Numbered from the stretch's first letter, positions 19,565 to 29,335 are shown. The stretch is 64,000 nt of DNA from Akkermansia muciniphila (GCF_030848305.1 NZ_CP114598.1:2542001-2606000), one strand, 5' to 3'. Made by a program: numbers and translations. The notes: a model not told the origin generated them from the letters alone.

Positions 19565-19702
19565 CTATTTTTCACGTCTGCGGTCCCCGCGCGGACGGCT
19601 GCGCAGAGTCTGGTATCCGGCCACAAGAAAGGCGAACGCGGTCACCGCCAGAAAGGAACGGAACAGCCAGGCCAGAAGTTCCCAGTAAATCTCCTGAGTC
19701 AT
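19565..19702 (-). CDS. Small single-pass membrane protein (45 aa)
   Basis: Begins MTQEIYWELLAWLFRSFLA, continues with one hydrophobic helix to about residue 29 and ends in a basic tail (SRPRGDRRREK). Its ATG overlaps the TGA of the upstream 70-residue gene as ATGA, a strong sign of translational coupling. Orientation by the positive-inside rule puts the C-terminus in the cytoplasm. No family recognised. It may pair with the small DNA-binding-like protein encoded just before it. Confidence 0.6.
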   Translation of the reverse strand: MTQEIYWELLAWLFRSFLAVTAFAFLVAGYQTLRSRPRGDRRREK

Positions 19703-19911
19703 GCGGAAGGTTTTTTGCCGGAATCGGGAACGTTTCCCAAATCTTCCCGGAGGCGTTTGACGGCACAGGCAATCAGGGTGGCCTTATCCAGCTGGCAGCG
19801 TTCCATGTTCAGCGCGTCCGCTTCCGCATCCCGGAAGAAATGGACCGACAACGGCATTTTCCCCTTGATTTGAATTTTTTTCTGACTCTTTTTTTTATTT
19901 TCCGTCTTCAT
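19699..19911 (-). CDS. Small basic protein, possible ribbon-helix-helix regulator (70 aa)
   Basis: A Lys-rich head (MKTENKKKSQKKIQIKGKM) precedes PLSVHFFRDAEADALNMER and a helix pair (CQLDKATLIACAVKRLREDL). A beta-like segment followed by two helices is the ribbon-helix-helix layout of small transcription or partition regulators, but the match is by shape only. It is divergent from the HTH gene at 20067 and coupled to the 45-residue membrane protein. Confidence 0.55.
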   Translation of the reverse strand: MKTENKKKSQKKIQIKGKMPLSVHFFRDAEADALNMERCQLDKATLIACAVKRLREDLGNVPDSGKKPSA

Positions 19912-19926
19912 AAAAATCCTTTTTTT

Positions 19927-19973
19927 GGTGCAATAACGGCCTCAACTGCCCTTTTGCACCTCAACAATGCACC
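19927..19973. promoter_or_regulatory. Cluster of TGCACC half-sites (candidate operator)
   Basis: GGTGCA at 19927-19932 and its complement TGCACC at 19955-19960 and 19968-19973 lie between two divergent small regulator genes. A related CGCACC occurs at 20041-20046. Such spacing suits binding of a dimeric HTH or RHH protein. No binding data; pattern only. Confidence 0.35.
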
Positions 19974-20066
19974 TTAAACGGTATTTCCGTCAACAAAAAT
20001 ATACCATTAAAATGACTTTATGCAAAAAAGATTGAAGAATCGCACCATTTTCGTTACAAAAGGCGC

Positions 20067-20558
20067 ATGAGTGAGAATCAGGACGAACTCAAAATGCAGA
20101 TCAAGGCCTGGCTGAAACAGCAGAACATTTCCCGCAATGATTTTGCGGCGGAATGCTTCGTGTCTCCCAACACGGTCCGCAACTGGCTTGCCAAGGTAGC
20201 CATCCCCAAAGACAAGGAAGCTCTCATCCGGCTCATGATGGAAAAGACGGAAAGGGAGAAAAAATTGAAGCAGGCGGCAAGAGCCAATTGGAAACCCTTT
20301 GTCGTCATGCTGAGTTTCGAGGATTACAAACTCATTGAAGAAGCCGCCAGGATGGACAACATGACGGTGGAGGAATGGGCGGAAGCCACCCTAATCAAGG
20401 ATGCCCAGAAGAGGATGAAAAATTATTACGACGACGAAAACAGCCTTCCGGACAATGTATTCCTGGCGGCGGAAGTCCCGGAGGAATACGGAGCGCCCAG
20501 GCGTTCCGGCCCTTCATCGTCACCGCCTTCTTCTTCCCGCCGCAAACCGCGGCACTAA
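20067..20558 (+). CDS. HTH/RHH-like DNA-binding protein (163 aa)
   Basis: Residues 8-50 form a helix-turn-helix (AWLKQQNISRNDFAAECFVS then PNTVRNWLAKVAIPKDK) of the phage-repressor/transposase type. A second unit near residues 88-125 (FVVMLSFEDYKLIEEAARMD and NMTVEEWAEATLIKDAQK) resembles a ribbon-helix-helix segment. The C-terminus is a disordered Pro/Ser/Arg tail. It is divergent from two small genes with a candidate operator between. Target genes unknown; autoregulation is a reasonable guess. Confidence 0.7.
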   Translation: MSENQDELKMQIKAWLKQQNISRNDFAAECFVSPNTVRNWLAKVAIPKDKEALIRLMMEKTEREKKLKQAARANWKPFVVMLSFEDYKLIEEAARMDNMTVEEWAEATLIKDAQKRMKNYYDDENSLPDNVFLAAEVPEEYGAPRRSGPSSSPPSSSRRKPRH

Positions 20559-20785
20559 ATCATGGAGGGCATGGCATCCCGCCAGCGCCACCCCTCTGGC
20601 TGCCCCGCCTGCCGGCGTGCAGTTCCGCCGAACGCTTCCCCAGGAGCCGGGAACGCCGGTCGTTTTTGCGGCGTGCCGGATCCGCTTTTTCCCGTCCACC
20701 GTTCTCAACAATTTCTATTTCACGTTGATGGCGAGTCAACTCTTCTCTCTGTTGCTTCCCTCCGTCTTCCGTTTCCCGTGGTTCT

Positions 20786-21937
20786 TTAAAAGCTTTCCCC
20801 TGTTCCGGGCATCGGGGTCCCGGCGTCCCTTTCCGATGACTGATTCCTCCCTGAAAGGCCCCTGATTGAAGAAACCGTTTCATCACGCGCACTGCGCCGC
20901 TCTTGCCGCTGGCCGGCATGTTTCACATGGGCCAGATACGGCAGAAGGAACGGGGCGAAACGTTTCAGGGCAAAATAAAACAGGACGATGGCCGCAAACA
21001 CCAGCAACGGAGTGAAAACGGCGAGAACAGGCTGGATTTTCATGACGGGAGGCAGGAAATCGTAAATGGGCCAGTGCAGCATGAACGTCAAAAAGCAGGC
21101 GGGAGCCAGCAACGCTATTTTCGCGGACAGGCCGGGCAGATGCTTTTCCATCCAGATGCCTGCATACATGATCATCATGACTCCCAGAAGCATGCCAATG
21201 GCCGTCTCTTTCCACAGGGGAATCATTCCGGCGGAATACAGCGCAATCAGCACAACGGGCATAAAAATGCTCACCCAGAAAAAAATGCCGAACTTCTTAT
21301 TCAGCACCAGATGAATATCGTCAATCTTCCGGGAACTGAGCGCAACGCCCAACAGATAAAAAGCACAGGTTCCAATGGAAATCGTCTCCATGTGGTCCGG
21401 CGCCACGTTGAAGAAACAGAAAAAGAGGAGCACCGCAGGAAACAGCAGGATTTTGACGCGGACCAGAAGAGGCGTCAGCAACGTGAGAATGATAATGTCC
21501 CTCAGGAACCAGGAAGGGCCGATGGGAGGAACGGCATGGGAGTCATCCACGGAGAAAAGGTTGATGCCCGGAAGGAAGACGTCCCGAATGCCGATCAGAT
21601 TCTCAAGGCGGAAGGAAGCTCCGTCATGAGGCAGAACAAAGAGCACGTACAGCACATTCCAGAACATGAATGGAATGAACAGCCATAAAGCCCGGTTGAA
21701 CGCCTTGTTCCAGGTGATGTTCCTGCCCAGGAAGTACCCTGCCAACACCAGGAAAAAAGGAACCCTCCCCAGATAAAAGAGATGGAGGCTCACTGACTGG
21801 AGAAAGGGAGAGGACAGATGGACGTACATAATCAGGAGGGCGGCAATAACCCTTGATACGTCAATCCATAAGACACGTTTTGAGGGAGAAGGCGCAGACG
21901 TGTCGAGAATCGGAGGCTGGTTTTGAGCGTTATACAT
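20786..21937 (-). CDS. Acyltransferase-3 family membrane protein
   Basis: An integral membrane protein of 383 residues with about ten hydrophobic segments. It opens RVLWIDVSRVIAALLIMYVH, which contains the family's membrane-embedded His; the GPSWFLRDIIILTLLTPLL block and TFMLHWPIYDFL near the C-terminus are also typical. The family O-acetylates sugars of surface polysaccharides, lipopolysaccharide or peptidoglycan. The last 50 residues are polar. No polysaccharide genes are adjacent, so the substrate is unknown. Confidence 0.82.
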   Translation of the reverse strand: MYNAQNQPPILDTSAPSPSKRVLWIDVSRVIAALLIMYVHLSSPFLQSVSLHLFYLGRVPFFLVLAGYFLGRNITWNKAFNRALWLFIPFMFWNVLYVLFVLPHDGASFRLENLIGIRDVFLPGINLFSVDDSHAVPPIGPSWFLRDIIILTLLTPLLVRVKILLFPAVLLFFCFFNVAPDHMETISIGTCAFYLLGVALSSRKIDDIHLVLNKKFGIFFWVSIFMPVVLIALYSAGMIPLWKETAIGMLLGVMMIMYAGIWMEKHLPGLSAKIALLAPACFLTFMLHWPIYDFLPPVMKIQPVLAVFTPLLVFAAIVLFYFALKRFAPFLLPYLAHVKHAGQRQERRSARDETVSSIRGLSGRNQSSERDAGTPMPGTGESF

Positions 21938-22077
21938 TTAAGCGGAAGAAAAAGTAATGCAGGCAGGAGCCAAAGTCAATTACTCGGAACCGTTTTGGGA
22001 AATGGGCGGCGCATTGGGGCAGCCCTGATTTTTTTTGCTCGAACCGGATGCGGAGCTTCGCTATATTATCTTCCGTT

Positions 22078-23724
22078 ATGGCAACACCGGATTTTCATTA
22101 TCAGGACCCTTTTCCCATGGAAAAGGACGACACTCAATACCGCCTCATCACGTCCGACTATGTGAGCGTGGGCGACTTTGAAGGACATCCCATGCTGAAA
22201 GTGGAACCGGAGGGCCTGCGCCTGCTGGCCGCGGAAGCCTTCCATGACGTGGCCTTTTTCCTGCGCCCCGCCCACCTGAAGCAGGTGGCCGCCATTCTGG
22301 ACGATCCGGAAGCCAGCGCCAATGACAAAAGCGTGGCCCTGACGATGCTCCGCAACGCGGAAGTGGCGTCCGCCGGCATTCTGCCCTTCTGCCAGGACAC
22401 GGGGACCGCTACCATCGTAGGAAAGAAGGGCCAGCAGGTCTGGACCGGCTGCGACGACTGCGAACAGCTTTCCCATGGCGTTTACGACGCCTATACCCAG
22501 AACAACCTGCGCTATTCCCAGACGGTGGCGCTGGATATGTACACGGAGAAAAACACCGGCACCAATCTTCCCGCCCAGATTGACCTGGAAGCGGTGGAGG
22601 GCATGAAGTACTCCTTCCTGTTCGTCGCCAAGGGCGGCGGTTCCGCCAACAAGACTTATCTTTACCAGGAAACGAAGGCCCTGCTCAACCCGGCCACGCT
22701 GAAAAAGTTCCTGGTGGAAAAGATGAGCACCCTGGGCACGGCGGCCTGCCCCCCCTATCACATCGCGTTCGTCATTGGCGGCACTTCTGCGGAAAAATGC
22801 CTGAAAACCGTGAAGATGGCCTCCACGAAGTATTACGACAACCTGCCTACTACGGGCAACGAATACGGCCGCGCCTTCCGCGACCTGGAACTGGAAAAGG
22901 AATTGCATGAAGAAGCGTGCAAGCTGGGCCTGGGCGCCCAGTTCGGCGGCAAGTGGTACGCCCTGGACGTGCGCGTCATCCGGCTGCCCCGCCACGGCGC
23001 CTCCTGCCCGGTGGGCCTGGGAGTCTCCTGCTCCGCGGACCGCAACGCGAAAGCCAAGATCACGCCGGAGGGCATCTTCATTGAACAGCTGGAAACCAAC
23101 CCCGGCCAGTATATTCCGGAAGCCCTGCGCATGACCTCCAGCGAAGCCGTCTCCATTGACCTGAACCGCCCGATGAAGGAAGTCCTGGCGGAACTGGGCA
23201 AACACCCCGTCACCACGCGCCTGAGCCTGAACGGCACCATCATCGTGGCGCGCGACATCGCCCACGCCAAGCTGAAGGAACGCCTGGAAAAGGGCGAAGG
23301 GCTGCCTCAGTACATGAAGGATCACCCCGTGTACTACGCCGGCCCGGCGAAAACCCCGGAAGGCTACCCCTCCGGTTCCTTCGGCCCCACGACCGCCGGC
23401 CGCATGGACTCCTACGTGGACCTGTTCCAGGAAAACGGCGGCTCCATGATCATGATCGCCAAGGGCAACCGCAGCCAGCAGGTAACGGATGCCTGCCAGA
23501 AACACGGCGGTTTTTACCTGGGCTCCATCGGCGGCCCCGCCGCCATCCTGGCCAAGAACAACATCAAGAAAGTGGAATTGCTGGAATACCCGGAACTGGG
23601 CATGGAAGCCATCTGGAAAATTGAAGTGGAAGACTTCCCCGCCTTTATTCTGGTAGATGACAAGGGCAATGATTTCTTCGCTAAAATCCGCGAAGGATGG
23701 GCCTGCGCCGGTTGCGGGCATTAA
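22078..23724 (+). CDS. fumA: Fumarate hydratase, class I (iron-sulfur)
   Basis: Interconverts fumarate and malate using an oxygen-sensitive [4Fe-4S] cluster. It begins [20 protein letters not shown], very like the start of E. coli FumA/FumB, and is 548 aa, the single-chain two-domain length. [37 protein letters not shown]-like and [17 protein letters not shown] motifs are present, with cysteines at CQD, in the mid-region and in the AT-type segment. The frame is open 10 codons upstream, but 22078 fits the family. The symbol is by homology to the FumA/B type. Closed by a UUCG-loop terminator. Confidence 0.93.
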   Translation: MATPDFHYQDPFPMEKDDTQYRLITSDYVSVGDFEGHPMLKVEPEGLRLLAAEAFHDVAFFLRPAHLKQVAAILDDPEASANDKSVALTMLRNAEVASAGILPFCQDTGTATIVGKKGQQVWTGCDDCEQLSHGVYDAYTQNNLRYSQTVALDMYTEKNTGTNLPAQIDLEAVEGMKYSFLFVAKGGGSANKTYLYQETKALLNPATLKKFLVEKMSTLGTAACPPYHIAFVIGGTSAEKCLKTVKMASTKYYDNLPTTGNEYGRAFRDLELEKELHEEACKLGLGAQFGGKWYALDVRVIRLPRHGASCPVGLGVSCSADRNAKAKITPEGIFIEQLETNPGQYIPEALRMTSSEAVSIDLNRPMKEVLAELGKHPVTTRLSLNGTIIVARDIAHAKLKERLEKGEGLPQYMKDHPVYYAGPAKTPEGYPSGSFGPTTAGRMDSYVDLFQENGGSMIMIAKGNRSQQVTDACQKHGGFYLGSIGGPAAILAKNNIKKVELLEYPELGMEAIWKIEVEDFPAFILVDDKGNDFFAKIREGWACAGCGH

Positions 23725-23752
23725 GCCTGACCCGGAAACAAGATGATTCGCG

Positions 23753-23781
23753 GCCGGAGTCCTTCGGGGCTCCGGCTTTTT
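23753..23781 (+). terminator. UUCG-tetraloop terminator of the fumarase gene
   Basis: GCCGGAGTCC (23753-23762), loop TTCG, GGGCTCCGGC (23767-23776) and then five T residues. One G-T pair; otherwise a complete 10-bp stem. Confidence 0.92.
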
Positions 23782-23865
23782 GATGCTCCGGGTTCATCCC
23801 TTCCTCCCGGTCCGGACGGCGTGAATATCCAGGGGGGAAACTTCCGGTATTCATCATGCGCTTCT

Positions 23866-24372
23866 TCACGCAAACAGGTAATAAACCAGCATCAGCGCCA
23901 GATTGACGCCGGCAGCCAGCAGCGCCCTGCCCGGCCTCAAATACCGCGCCTTTCCAAGAAAGGCCGCCAGCGCCGCAAAGACGGCGTACAGGGAGATCCA
24001 CATCACAAAAAATGCCGTCAGGCTCCGCTCGTTCCCCAGCCTGGCCTGGGGCATGTTCCCGCCAGGGAAAAGAAACGGCAACGCCGGAAGCACGGCGTAA
24101 ATGACATATACCCAATCCCTGGCTATCACCCTGAAAGAGACCGTCAGCGGCTCCTTGTCAAACAGAATATTACGGGAGCAGGCGTTCCGCGTCTTTTCCT
24201 TCCTCAGGGCGCAGGGCAAATAGAAGGGAAGAAGCATCAGCGCCAGGACAGGCCCGGCATATAAAATGGCGGCCATTCCCGCTACGAACGCGAAGGAAGC
24301 GGCAAAAAGGACAGGCACGCCCGCCATAAGCAGGAAAAGAAAGGCTGTGCTGCGCTCCGCCTTCTCCCCCAT
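23866..24372 (-). CDS. Small multi-pass membrane protein of unknown function (168 aa)
   Basis: Starting from MGEKAERSTAFLFLLMAG, the protein has about five hydrophobic segments (residues 8-30, 32-53, 88-102, 120-138 and 150-167) and a polar loop after YLPCALRKEK. I do not recognise the family. The same frame stays open far upstream, but that part is antisense to the QueD-like gene, so the real start is taken at 24372. It is isolated from neighbours. Confidence 0.6.
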   Translation of the reverse strand: MGEKAERSTAFLFLLMAGVPVLFAASFAFVAGMAAILYAGPVLALMLLPFYLPCALRKEKTRNACSRNILFDKEPLTVSFRVIARDWVYVIYAVLPALPFLFPGGNMPQARLGNERSLTAFFVMWISLYAVFAALAAFLGKARYLRPGRALLAAGVNLALMLVYYLFA

Positions 24373-24576
24373 TTTCAGGAAAGACCATGAAAGATAAGCC
24401 ACTGGGTAAAAATATGGTTTTTTGAAGTCTGCCAGAAATCGAGGCCGTGCGCAAGGGAAAGCCGCCCACAAACATCCGGTGCGGCAGAGACCCAGCCCTC
24501 CGCACGCGGCAAGAGGGGAACCAGACAGACTCTGATTGGGATTGCCCCGCGCCCGCGCCCGCGTTATCCTGCCTCT

Positions 24577-25029
24577 ATGGTCTACCGAATTTGCAAATCC
24601 ATTGAACTGGAAAGCGGGCATCTCCTGTCCAAACACCCCGGCAATTGCAAATTCCCGCATGGCCATACGCGCTCCGTAGAGATGGTGTTCCGGGCGGAAA
24701 CGCTGAATGCCAATGACATGGTGCTGGATTTCAAGGCCGTCAAGCAGATGATGGGGGATTTCCTCCAGCAGTTTGACCACTCCCTGTGCGTGAATACGGA
24801 GGACCCCAATTACGCCGCCTTCGTGGCCGCATACGGGGAGCGCATCATTCCGTTCGACCGGGAAGACCCCACCAGCGAGGTGATGGCCCGCACTATTTTC
24901 AACGTTGCCCGTCACGCGCTGGAAAAAGCCAGGGAGAACCCCGGCGAATATCCTGTGAGGGCCTGTGTGGTGCTGGAACGCGTACGCGTATGGGAAACCA
25001 GCAGTTCCTGGGCGGAATATGGGGAATAA
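24577..25029 (+). CDS. queD: 6-carboxy-tetrahydropterin synthase / PTPS family protein
   Basis: A 150-residue single-domain tunnelling-fold enzyme. GHLLSKHPGNCKFPHGHT (residues 14-31) contains the catalytic Cys and the zinc histidines, with the third zinc His expected at residue 14-19 and in HGH. DFKAVKQMMGDFLQQFDHSL gives the conserved D-H pair, and ERVRVWETSSSWAEY the C-terminal Glu. QueD makes 6-carboxy-tetrahydropterin for queuosine, while PTPS makes biopterin precursors. queC and queE are not adjacent, so the exact product is inferred. Confidence 0.83.
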   Translation: MVYRICKSIELESGHLLSKHPGNCKFPHGHTRSVEMVFRAETLNANDMVLDFKAVKQMMGDFLQQFDHSLCVNTEDPNYAAFVAAYGERIIPFDREDPTSEVMARTIFNVARHALEKARENPGEYPVRACVVLERVRVWETSSSWAEYGE

Positions 25030-25128
25030 CTGAAACAGCGCGTTTCCCGCCGGGCGGAACGCTCCGCAAAGATTCCCGGCCCCGGCCGGAGGCACGGCCG
25101 CAATGCAGCCCACCCCGGAGTTCATCCC

Positions 25129-25887
25129 TTAAAAGGGATTCAGGCATATCATGCGTTTCTGCGTCCAGTGCCCGTAAGCGGAAGAATATACATCCGTAAT
25201 TTCCCGGGCCCATTCGTCAATGGTGCGCTGATGGTGGGCGTATTTTTTAAAATCCTTGGTGTCCACGCCCAGCAGGGAGCTGTGGTCTTCCTCATAATCC
25301 GCAAATTCGGAAACGACGCGGCCGGACTCATCCTTCAGGCGTCCCGCCATGGCAATGTGCCCTTTCTTGATGAACCGTTTGACCAGCCCTCCCCCCTTGA
25401 TGCCGCTCAGCGCCGTGACAAAGATGCCGGCCCTGGCATTCGTGGGAGTGATGGAAATGATGGCGAGTTCCAGCGTATAGGCCCCCCTGGTTCCCGGAGG
25501 CACCATTTCAAAATGCGGATTTTCGGCAACCTCCTTTTCCATTCTGGTTGCAACGCTCTTCTGGAAATATTCCGCCAGGCTGCGCAGGGCATCAAACCCT
25601 TCCGCGGTATCCGGCCTTACATCCATGTGCGCCGTATCCACCGGAACAACAGCCATCAGGACTTTTTTGCCATCCACGCCGTTCACCCTGTCATTCCAGA
25701 TTTTTTTGTCATCGGCATTCCAGTACGCGTCAAAGGGAATATGGGAATCCTTATTTTTTACCTGATGAGCAATAAATCCTGTCTGGGGAACATGTTTGAA
25801 GTTATTGGAACAAGACACTACCGCCATGCAGCCAAGCAACACGAGAGCCATCAGGGAAGCTGAGAATAAAAAACGGTGTTTCTTCAT
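25129..25887 (-). CDS. DUF3313-like outer-membrane lipoprotein (252 aa)
   Basis: A type II signal peptide runs to about residue 26 (VLLGCMAVVSCSN), with VVSC the likely lipobox. The mature part, with VLMAVVPVDTAHMDV, a helix ALRSLAEYFQKSVATRME, and YTLELAIISITPTNARAG followed by a Gly-rich segment and DESGRVVSEFADYEED, resembles DUF3313 lipoproteins. Their function is unknown. The gene is monocistronic. Confidence 0.62.
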   Translation of the reverse strand: MKKHRFLFSASLMALVLLGCMAVVSCSNNFKHVPQTGFIAHQVKNKDSHIPFDAYWNADDKKIWNDRVNGVDGKKVLMAVVPVDTAHMDVRPDTAEGFDALRSLAEYFQKSVATRMEKEVAENPHFEMVPPGTRGAYTLELAIISITPTNARAGIFVTALSGIKGGGLVKRFIKKGHIAMAGRLKDESGRVVSEFADYEEDHSSLLGVDTKDFKKYAHHQRTIDEWAREITDVYSSAYGHWTQKRMICLNPF

Positions 25888-26006
25888 ATCAAGTAACAGG
25901 CAGAATCGTTTTTATCATGGCCCGGCACCAGCTGTCAATAAAACCTGCGGGTGAACATCCGGGGCGGCGGCCTCCTGCCGCGCGGAAGGGGCCAAAGCGG
26001 GAATGC

Positions 26007-27656
26007 CTAGTCTTCTTCCCCCATGGGGCGGTATTTCACGGCCAGTTTTTCCAGGATTTTCAGGGCCCTGGCGGCGCGGCGGCGGAAGGATTTGTAGTCC
26101 CGGGGGTCGCAGTCGCTCCAGGCGCGTTCGGACAGGGCCAGGGCGCGCGGCCACGCCATGTATTCCACCAGCCCCATATTGTACAGGTATTCCGTCCAGA
26201 TGTTCGCCTGGAGGCCGCGCACCCTCGCGGCTTCCTCCGGGGAGAGTTCCGGCAATTCATAGCCGTACACCTGTTTGAGCGGAATAAGGCCTCCTACGGC
26301 TTTCGGCTCCGTGGACGCGGCAGACTGGTAATAGTCAAAATAGAAATGGGAACACGGCGCCAGGATGACGGGATGACCTTTCCTGGCCGCCGCCGCGGCA
26401 AAGCCGTTGCCGCGCCACGCCATGACGAGGATGCGTTTGTCCGCCTCCAGTTCCCCGGCTTCATCCCAGACAATGGCGTCATAGCCGTCCTTCCGCACGT
26501 AGTCCGCAATCTGCTGCAGGAAATCCCGGCTCAGGGCCTTGAGGTCCTTCTCCCTCAGGCTTTTTAAGCGGTTCTGGCAATACCGGCATTTTTTCCATGC
26601 CTCGGCAGACACCTCGTCATGGCCCAAATGAATGGGGGAGCCGGGCGGAAAGACGGCCTTGAGTTCATCCACCACGTCTTTCACGAAGCGGAGCGTTTCC
26701 GGCCGCCCCATGCAGACGGCGTCCCGGCCTCGTTTCCCTTCCACGGGGAAGTCCACGCCATCGCAAATCAAATCCCCGTAGGCATGCATGGCCGCATAGG
26801 AATGGCCGGGAAGGTCTATTTCCGGAACAACGGTGACCTGGCGGCTGTGCGCATAGGCAATGATCTCCCTCATCTGCTCCTGGGTGTAAAAACCGCCGTA
26901 GGTAGCTTCCGGGTCATGCTCCTGGATGGCGAGTTTCACTTCCTGCCAGTTCCACTCCCCGTCAGCGAGCGGAACGCGCCAGGCGCTCATGGAGGTAAGC
27001 AGCGGATATTTTTTAATTTCCAGGCGCCAGCCGGGACCGTCCGTCAGGTGCAGGTGGAGGCGGTTGAGCTTGAATAGGGACATGGCGTCAACCATGCGCT
27101 TGACTTCCGCCACGGTGAAAAAGTGGCGGGAAACATCCAGCATCATGCCCCGCCATTCAAAGCGGGGAACATCCCGGAGGGAAAAAACGGGTACGGAAAA
27201 CCCTTCCCCGGTCCGGTTGGCGTTCAACACCTGAACCATGCTCTGCCACGCGTAGAAAAGGCCCTGGGGAGCCGCCGCTTTCAGATGCAGGATGCCCCTC
27301 CCTTCCCTGTCGCGCACCAGGCGGGCTTCATATCCTTCGCCCGTCCCCGAGGGGCTTCCCTCAACCGAACAAACGGCGTCCGCAGACGCCCTGTCACGGG
27401 TCATGGAGAGGCCGGACAAAACGCCCTGGGCGTTGAGCACATTGAGGAGGGCTTCCACTACGGGAACATCCTTTTCCGACGCATACACCGCCAGCCGCTG
27501 CGGGAGATGAGCCACGGCGGCCCGGTCAGACCTGCATGCGGAAGGCGCTGGGAGCAACACCTCCTCAGCCGGCAGCGTTTCCGCCATGCCCGCGCCCGGC
27601 ACTCCGGACAGAGCCAGCCATGCGGCCAGCCGGAAACAACGCCCCTTATTCATCAT
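26007..27656 (-). CDS. GH20 beta-N-acetylhexosaminidase, secreted (549 aa)
   Basis: A compact GH20 enzyme: signal peptide to about residue 25 (GVPGAGMAE), an N-terminal GH20b domain (40-155), then the barrel from RGMMLDVSRHFFTVAEVKRM. HLHLTDGPGWRLEIKKYP and PEIDLPGHSYAAM are classic GH20 blocks and the catalytic pair is in HLGHDEVS (Asp347, Glu348). It lacks the C-terminal sandwich of the other GH20 protein in the window and is closer to canonical chitobiase-type exo-hexosaminidases. It likely acts in the periplasm or outside on mucin-derived glycans. Confidence 0.94.
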   Translation of the reverse strand: MMNKGRCFRLAAWLALSGVPGAGMAETLPAEEVLLPAPSACRSDRAAVAHLPQRLAVYASEKDVPVVEALLNVLNAQGVLSGLSMTRDRASADAVCSVEGSPSGTGEGYEARLVRDREGRGILHLKAAAPQGLFYAWQSMVQVLNANRTGEGFSVPVFSLRDVPRFEWRGMMLDVSRHFFTVAEVKRMVDAMSLFKLNRLHLHLTDGPGWRLEIKKYPLLTSMSAWRVPLADGEWNWQEVKLAIQEHDPEATYGGFYTQEQMREIIAYAHSRQVTVVPEIDLPGHSYAAMHAYGDLICDGVDFPVEGKRGRDAVCMGRPETLRFVKDVVDELKAVFPPGSPIHLGHDEVSAEAWKKCRYCQNRLKSLREKDLKALSRDFLQQIADYVRKDGYDAIVWDEAGELEADKRILVMAWRGNGFAAAAARKGHPVILAPCSHFYFDYYQSAASTEPKAVGGLIPLKQVYGYELPELSPEEAARVRGLQANIWTEYLYNMGLVEYMAWPRALALSERAWSDCDPRDYKSFRRRAARALKILEKLAVKYRPMGEED

Positions 27657-27734
27657 TCAGGAAATACGGGCCGCCCTTGTCTCTTCTTTCAATGGAAGGA
27701 GCTTTCCCTCAGGCCCCTGTGTTCCGGAAAGCAA

Positions 27735-27760
27735 AGGCGCGGCCGTATTCAGCCGCGCCT
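27735..27760 (-). terminator. Probable terminator of ffh
   Basis: AGGCGCGGC (27735-27743) pairs with GCCGCGCCT (27752-27760) around an 8-base loop, 25 bases past the ffh stop on the minus strand. The T tract that follows is short. Confidence 0.55.
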
Positions 27761-27784
27761 GCCAGTTTCCATCCTTTTTTACAT

Positions 27785-29224
27785 TTACCTGCGTCCGCCA
27801 AAAAGGCCGCCGAGACCGCCACCCAATCCACCCAGGCCCTTCAGGCCTCCCAAACCTCCGCCCATGCCGGGAAAACCGGGCATCTTGCCCCCCTTCCCTT
27901 TCATGGAAGCCATCTGCTTCATCATGGCGCCCATTTTGCCCTTGCCGGACATCATCTTGCGCATTTCGGAAAAATTCTTGATCAGCTTGTTCACTTCCAT
28001 CAGCGGGCGGCCGCAGCCCGCGGCAATGCGGCGGCGGCGGGACGGATTCAACAGGTTGGGATTGCTCCTTTCCTTGGCCGTCATGGAGAGCACAATGGCT
28101 TCCATGTGCTTCATCCGCCTGGGGTCCAGGGCGCCTTCCGGAAGCTGTTTCTTGATTTTGCCGAAGCCGGGGAGCAGGCCCAGCAGTCCTTCCAGCGGTC
28201 CCAGGCTCTGCATCATTTTCATCTGGTCCAGAAAGTCGTTGAAATCAAATTTGCCGGACATCATGCGGTCCATGGATTTGGCCGCCTGCTCTTCGTCAAT
28301 GCGCGCGGCGGCATGCTCCACCAGCCCGACAATGTCGCCCATGCCCAGAATGCGGTCCGCCATGCGGCCGGGGACGAAGGGGCCGAACTGGTCCAGTTTT
28401 TCCCCCTCACCGGAAAATTTGATGGGCTTGCCCGTCACGGAACGCATGGAAAGAGCCGCGCCCCCGCGGGCATCGCCGTCCAGCTTGGTCAGGACGATGC
28501 CCGTCACGTTCACGGCACGGTCAAAGGTCTGGGCCACGTTCACGGCCTGCTGGCCCGTGGCGGCATCCGCCACCAGGAGCGTTTCCCGCGGCGCAAGGAA
28601 GGAGTGCAGATGGCGCAGCTCGTCTATCAGGGCTTCATCCACCTCCTGACGGCCCGCCGTGTCAAAAATCATGACGGTCCCGTTCTGGGTCCGGGCCCAT
28701 TCCAGAGCCTCGCGCGCCACGGCCACCACGTCCCTGCTGCCGGGAGCGGGCTTATAAACGGGCACTCCTATTTGTTCCGCCAGCGTGGCCAGCTGGTCCA
28801 CGGCGGCGGGGCGCACCAGGTCGCAGGCCACCAGCAGGGGGCGGCGCCCCTCGTTCTTCAGGCGCAGGGCCAGCTTCGCGCTGGTCGTGGTCTTGCCGGC
28901 GCCGTTCAGGCCCACCACCATGATTCTGGCAGGGTCCGTCAGGTCCAGCCCCACGGCGTCCCCACCCAGCAGGGCGGCGATTTCATCACGGAAAATTTTG
29001 ACGATTTGCTCTCCGGGCTTGATGGATTTGAGCACTTCCTGCCCCATGGCCCGTTCCTTCACGCGGCCGATGAATTCCCGGGCCACGCCAAACTCCACAT
29101 CCGCCTCCAGCAAGGCCAGCCGAATGTCGCGCAGGGCGTCTGCAATATTTTTCTCGGAAATCTTGCCTAGGCCGCGAAGCCTCCGGAACGTGTTATCCAG
29201 TTTATCTGCTAAAAGTGAAAACAT
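27785..29224 (-). CDS. ffh: Signal recognition particle protein Ffh
   Basis: The SRP54 GTPase that binds signal sequences of nascent membrane proteins with 4.5S RNA and docks to FtsY. From 29224 it reads MFSLLADKLDNTFRRLRGLG, the normal Ffh start; the upstream codons are not family-like. GLNGAGKTTTSAKLALRL is the P-loop, DTAGRQEVDEAL the G3 block, TKLDGDARGG the G4 block, and the methionine-rich M domain follows. The tail from about residue 450 is Gly/Leu/Met repeats (GGLGGLKGLGGLGGGLGG), as in many Ffh proteins. Length 479 aa. Confidence 0.95.
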   Translation of the reverse strand: MFSLLADKLDNTFRRLRGLGKISEKNIADALRDIRLALLEADVEFGVAREFIGRVKERAMGQEVLKSIKPGEQIVKIFRDEIAALLGGDAVGLDLTDPARIMVVGLNGAGKTTTSAKLALRLKNEGRRPLLVACDLVRPAAVDQLATLAEQIGVPVYKPAPGSRDVVAVAREALEWARTQNGTVMIFDTAGRQEVDEALIDELRHLHSFLAPRETLLVADAATGQQAVNVAQTFDRAVNVTGIVLTKLDGDARGGAALSMRSVTGKPIKFSGEGEKLDQFGPFVPGRMADRILGMGDIVGLVEHAAARIDEEQAAKSMDRMMSGKFDFNDFLDQMKMMQSLGPLEGLLGLLPGFGKIKKQLPEGALDPRRMKHMEAIVLSMTAKERSNPNLLNPSRRRRIAAGCGRPLMEVNKLIKNFSEMRKMMSGKGKMGAMMKQMASMKGKGGKMPGFPGMGGGLGGLKGLGGLGGGLGGLFGGRR

Positions 29225-29335
29225 AATCGTATGATGCGCCAGACTGTGCCACATTTCCCCCTTCCCGTCAACAAGCGCGCCCTGCATGGGACATGATGCT
29301 TGACTTGCCGGGGGCTTCGCCCCATCTTTTCCCGC

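Noticed and set aside
23866-25125. Single 419-residue minus-strand protein
   Set aside because: Its first 250 codons are antisense to the QueD-like gene; only the part from 24372 down has membrane-protein character, so the shorter gene is called.
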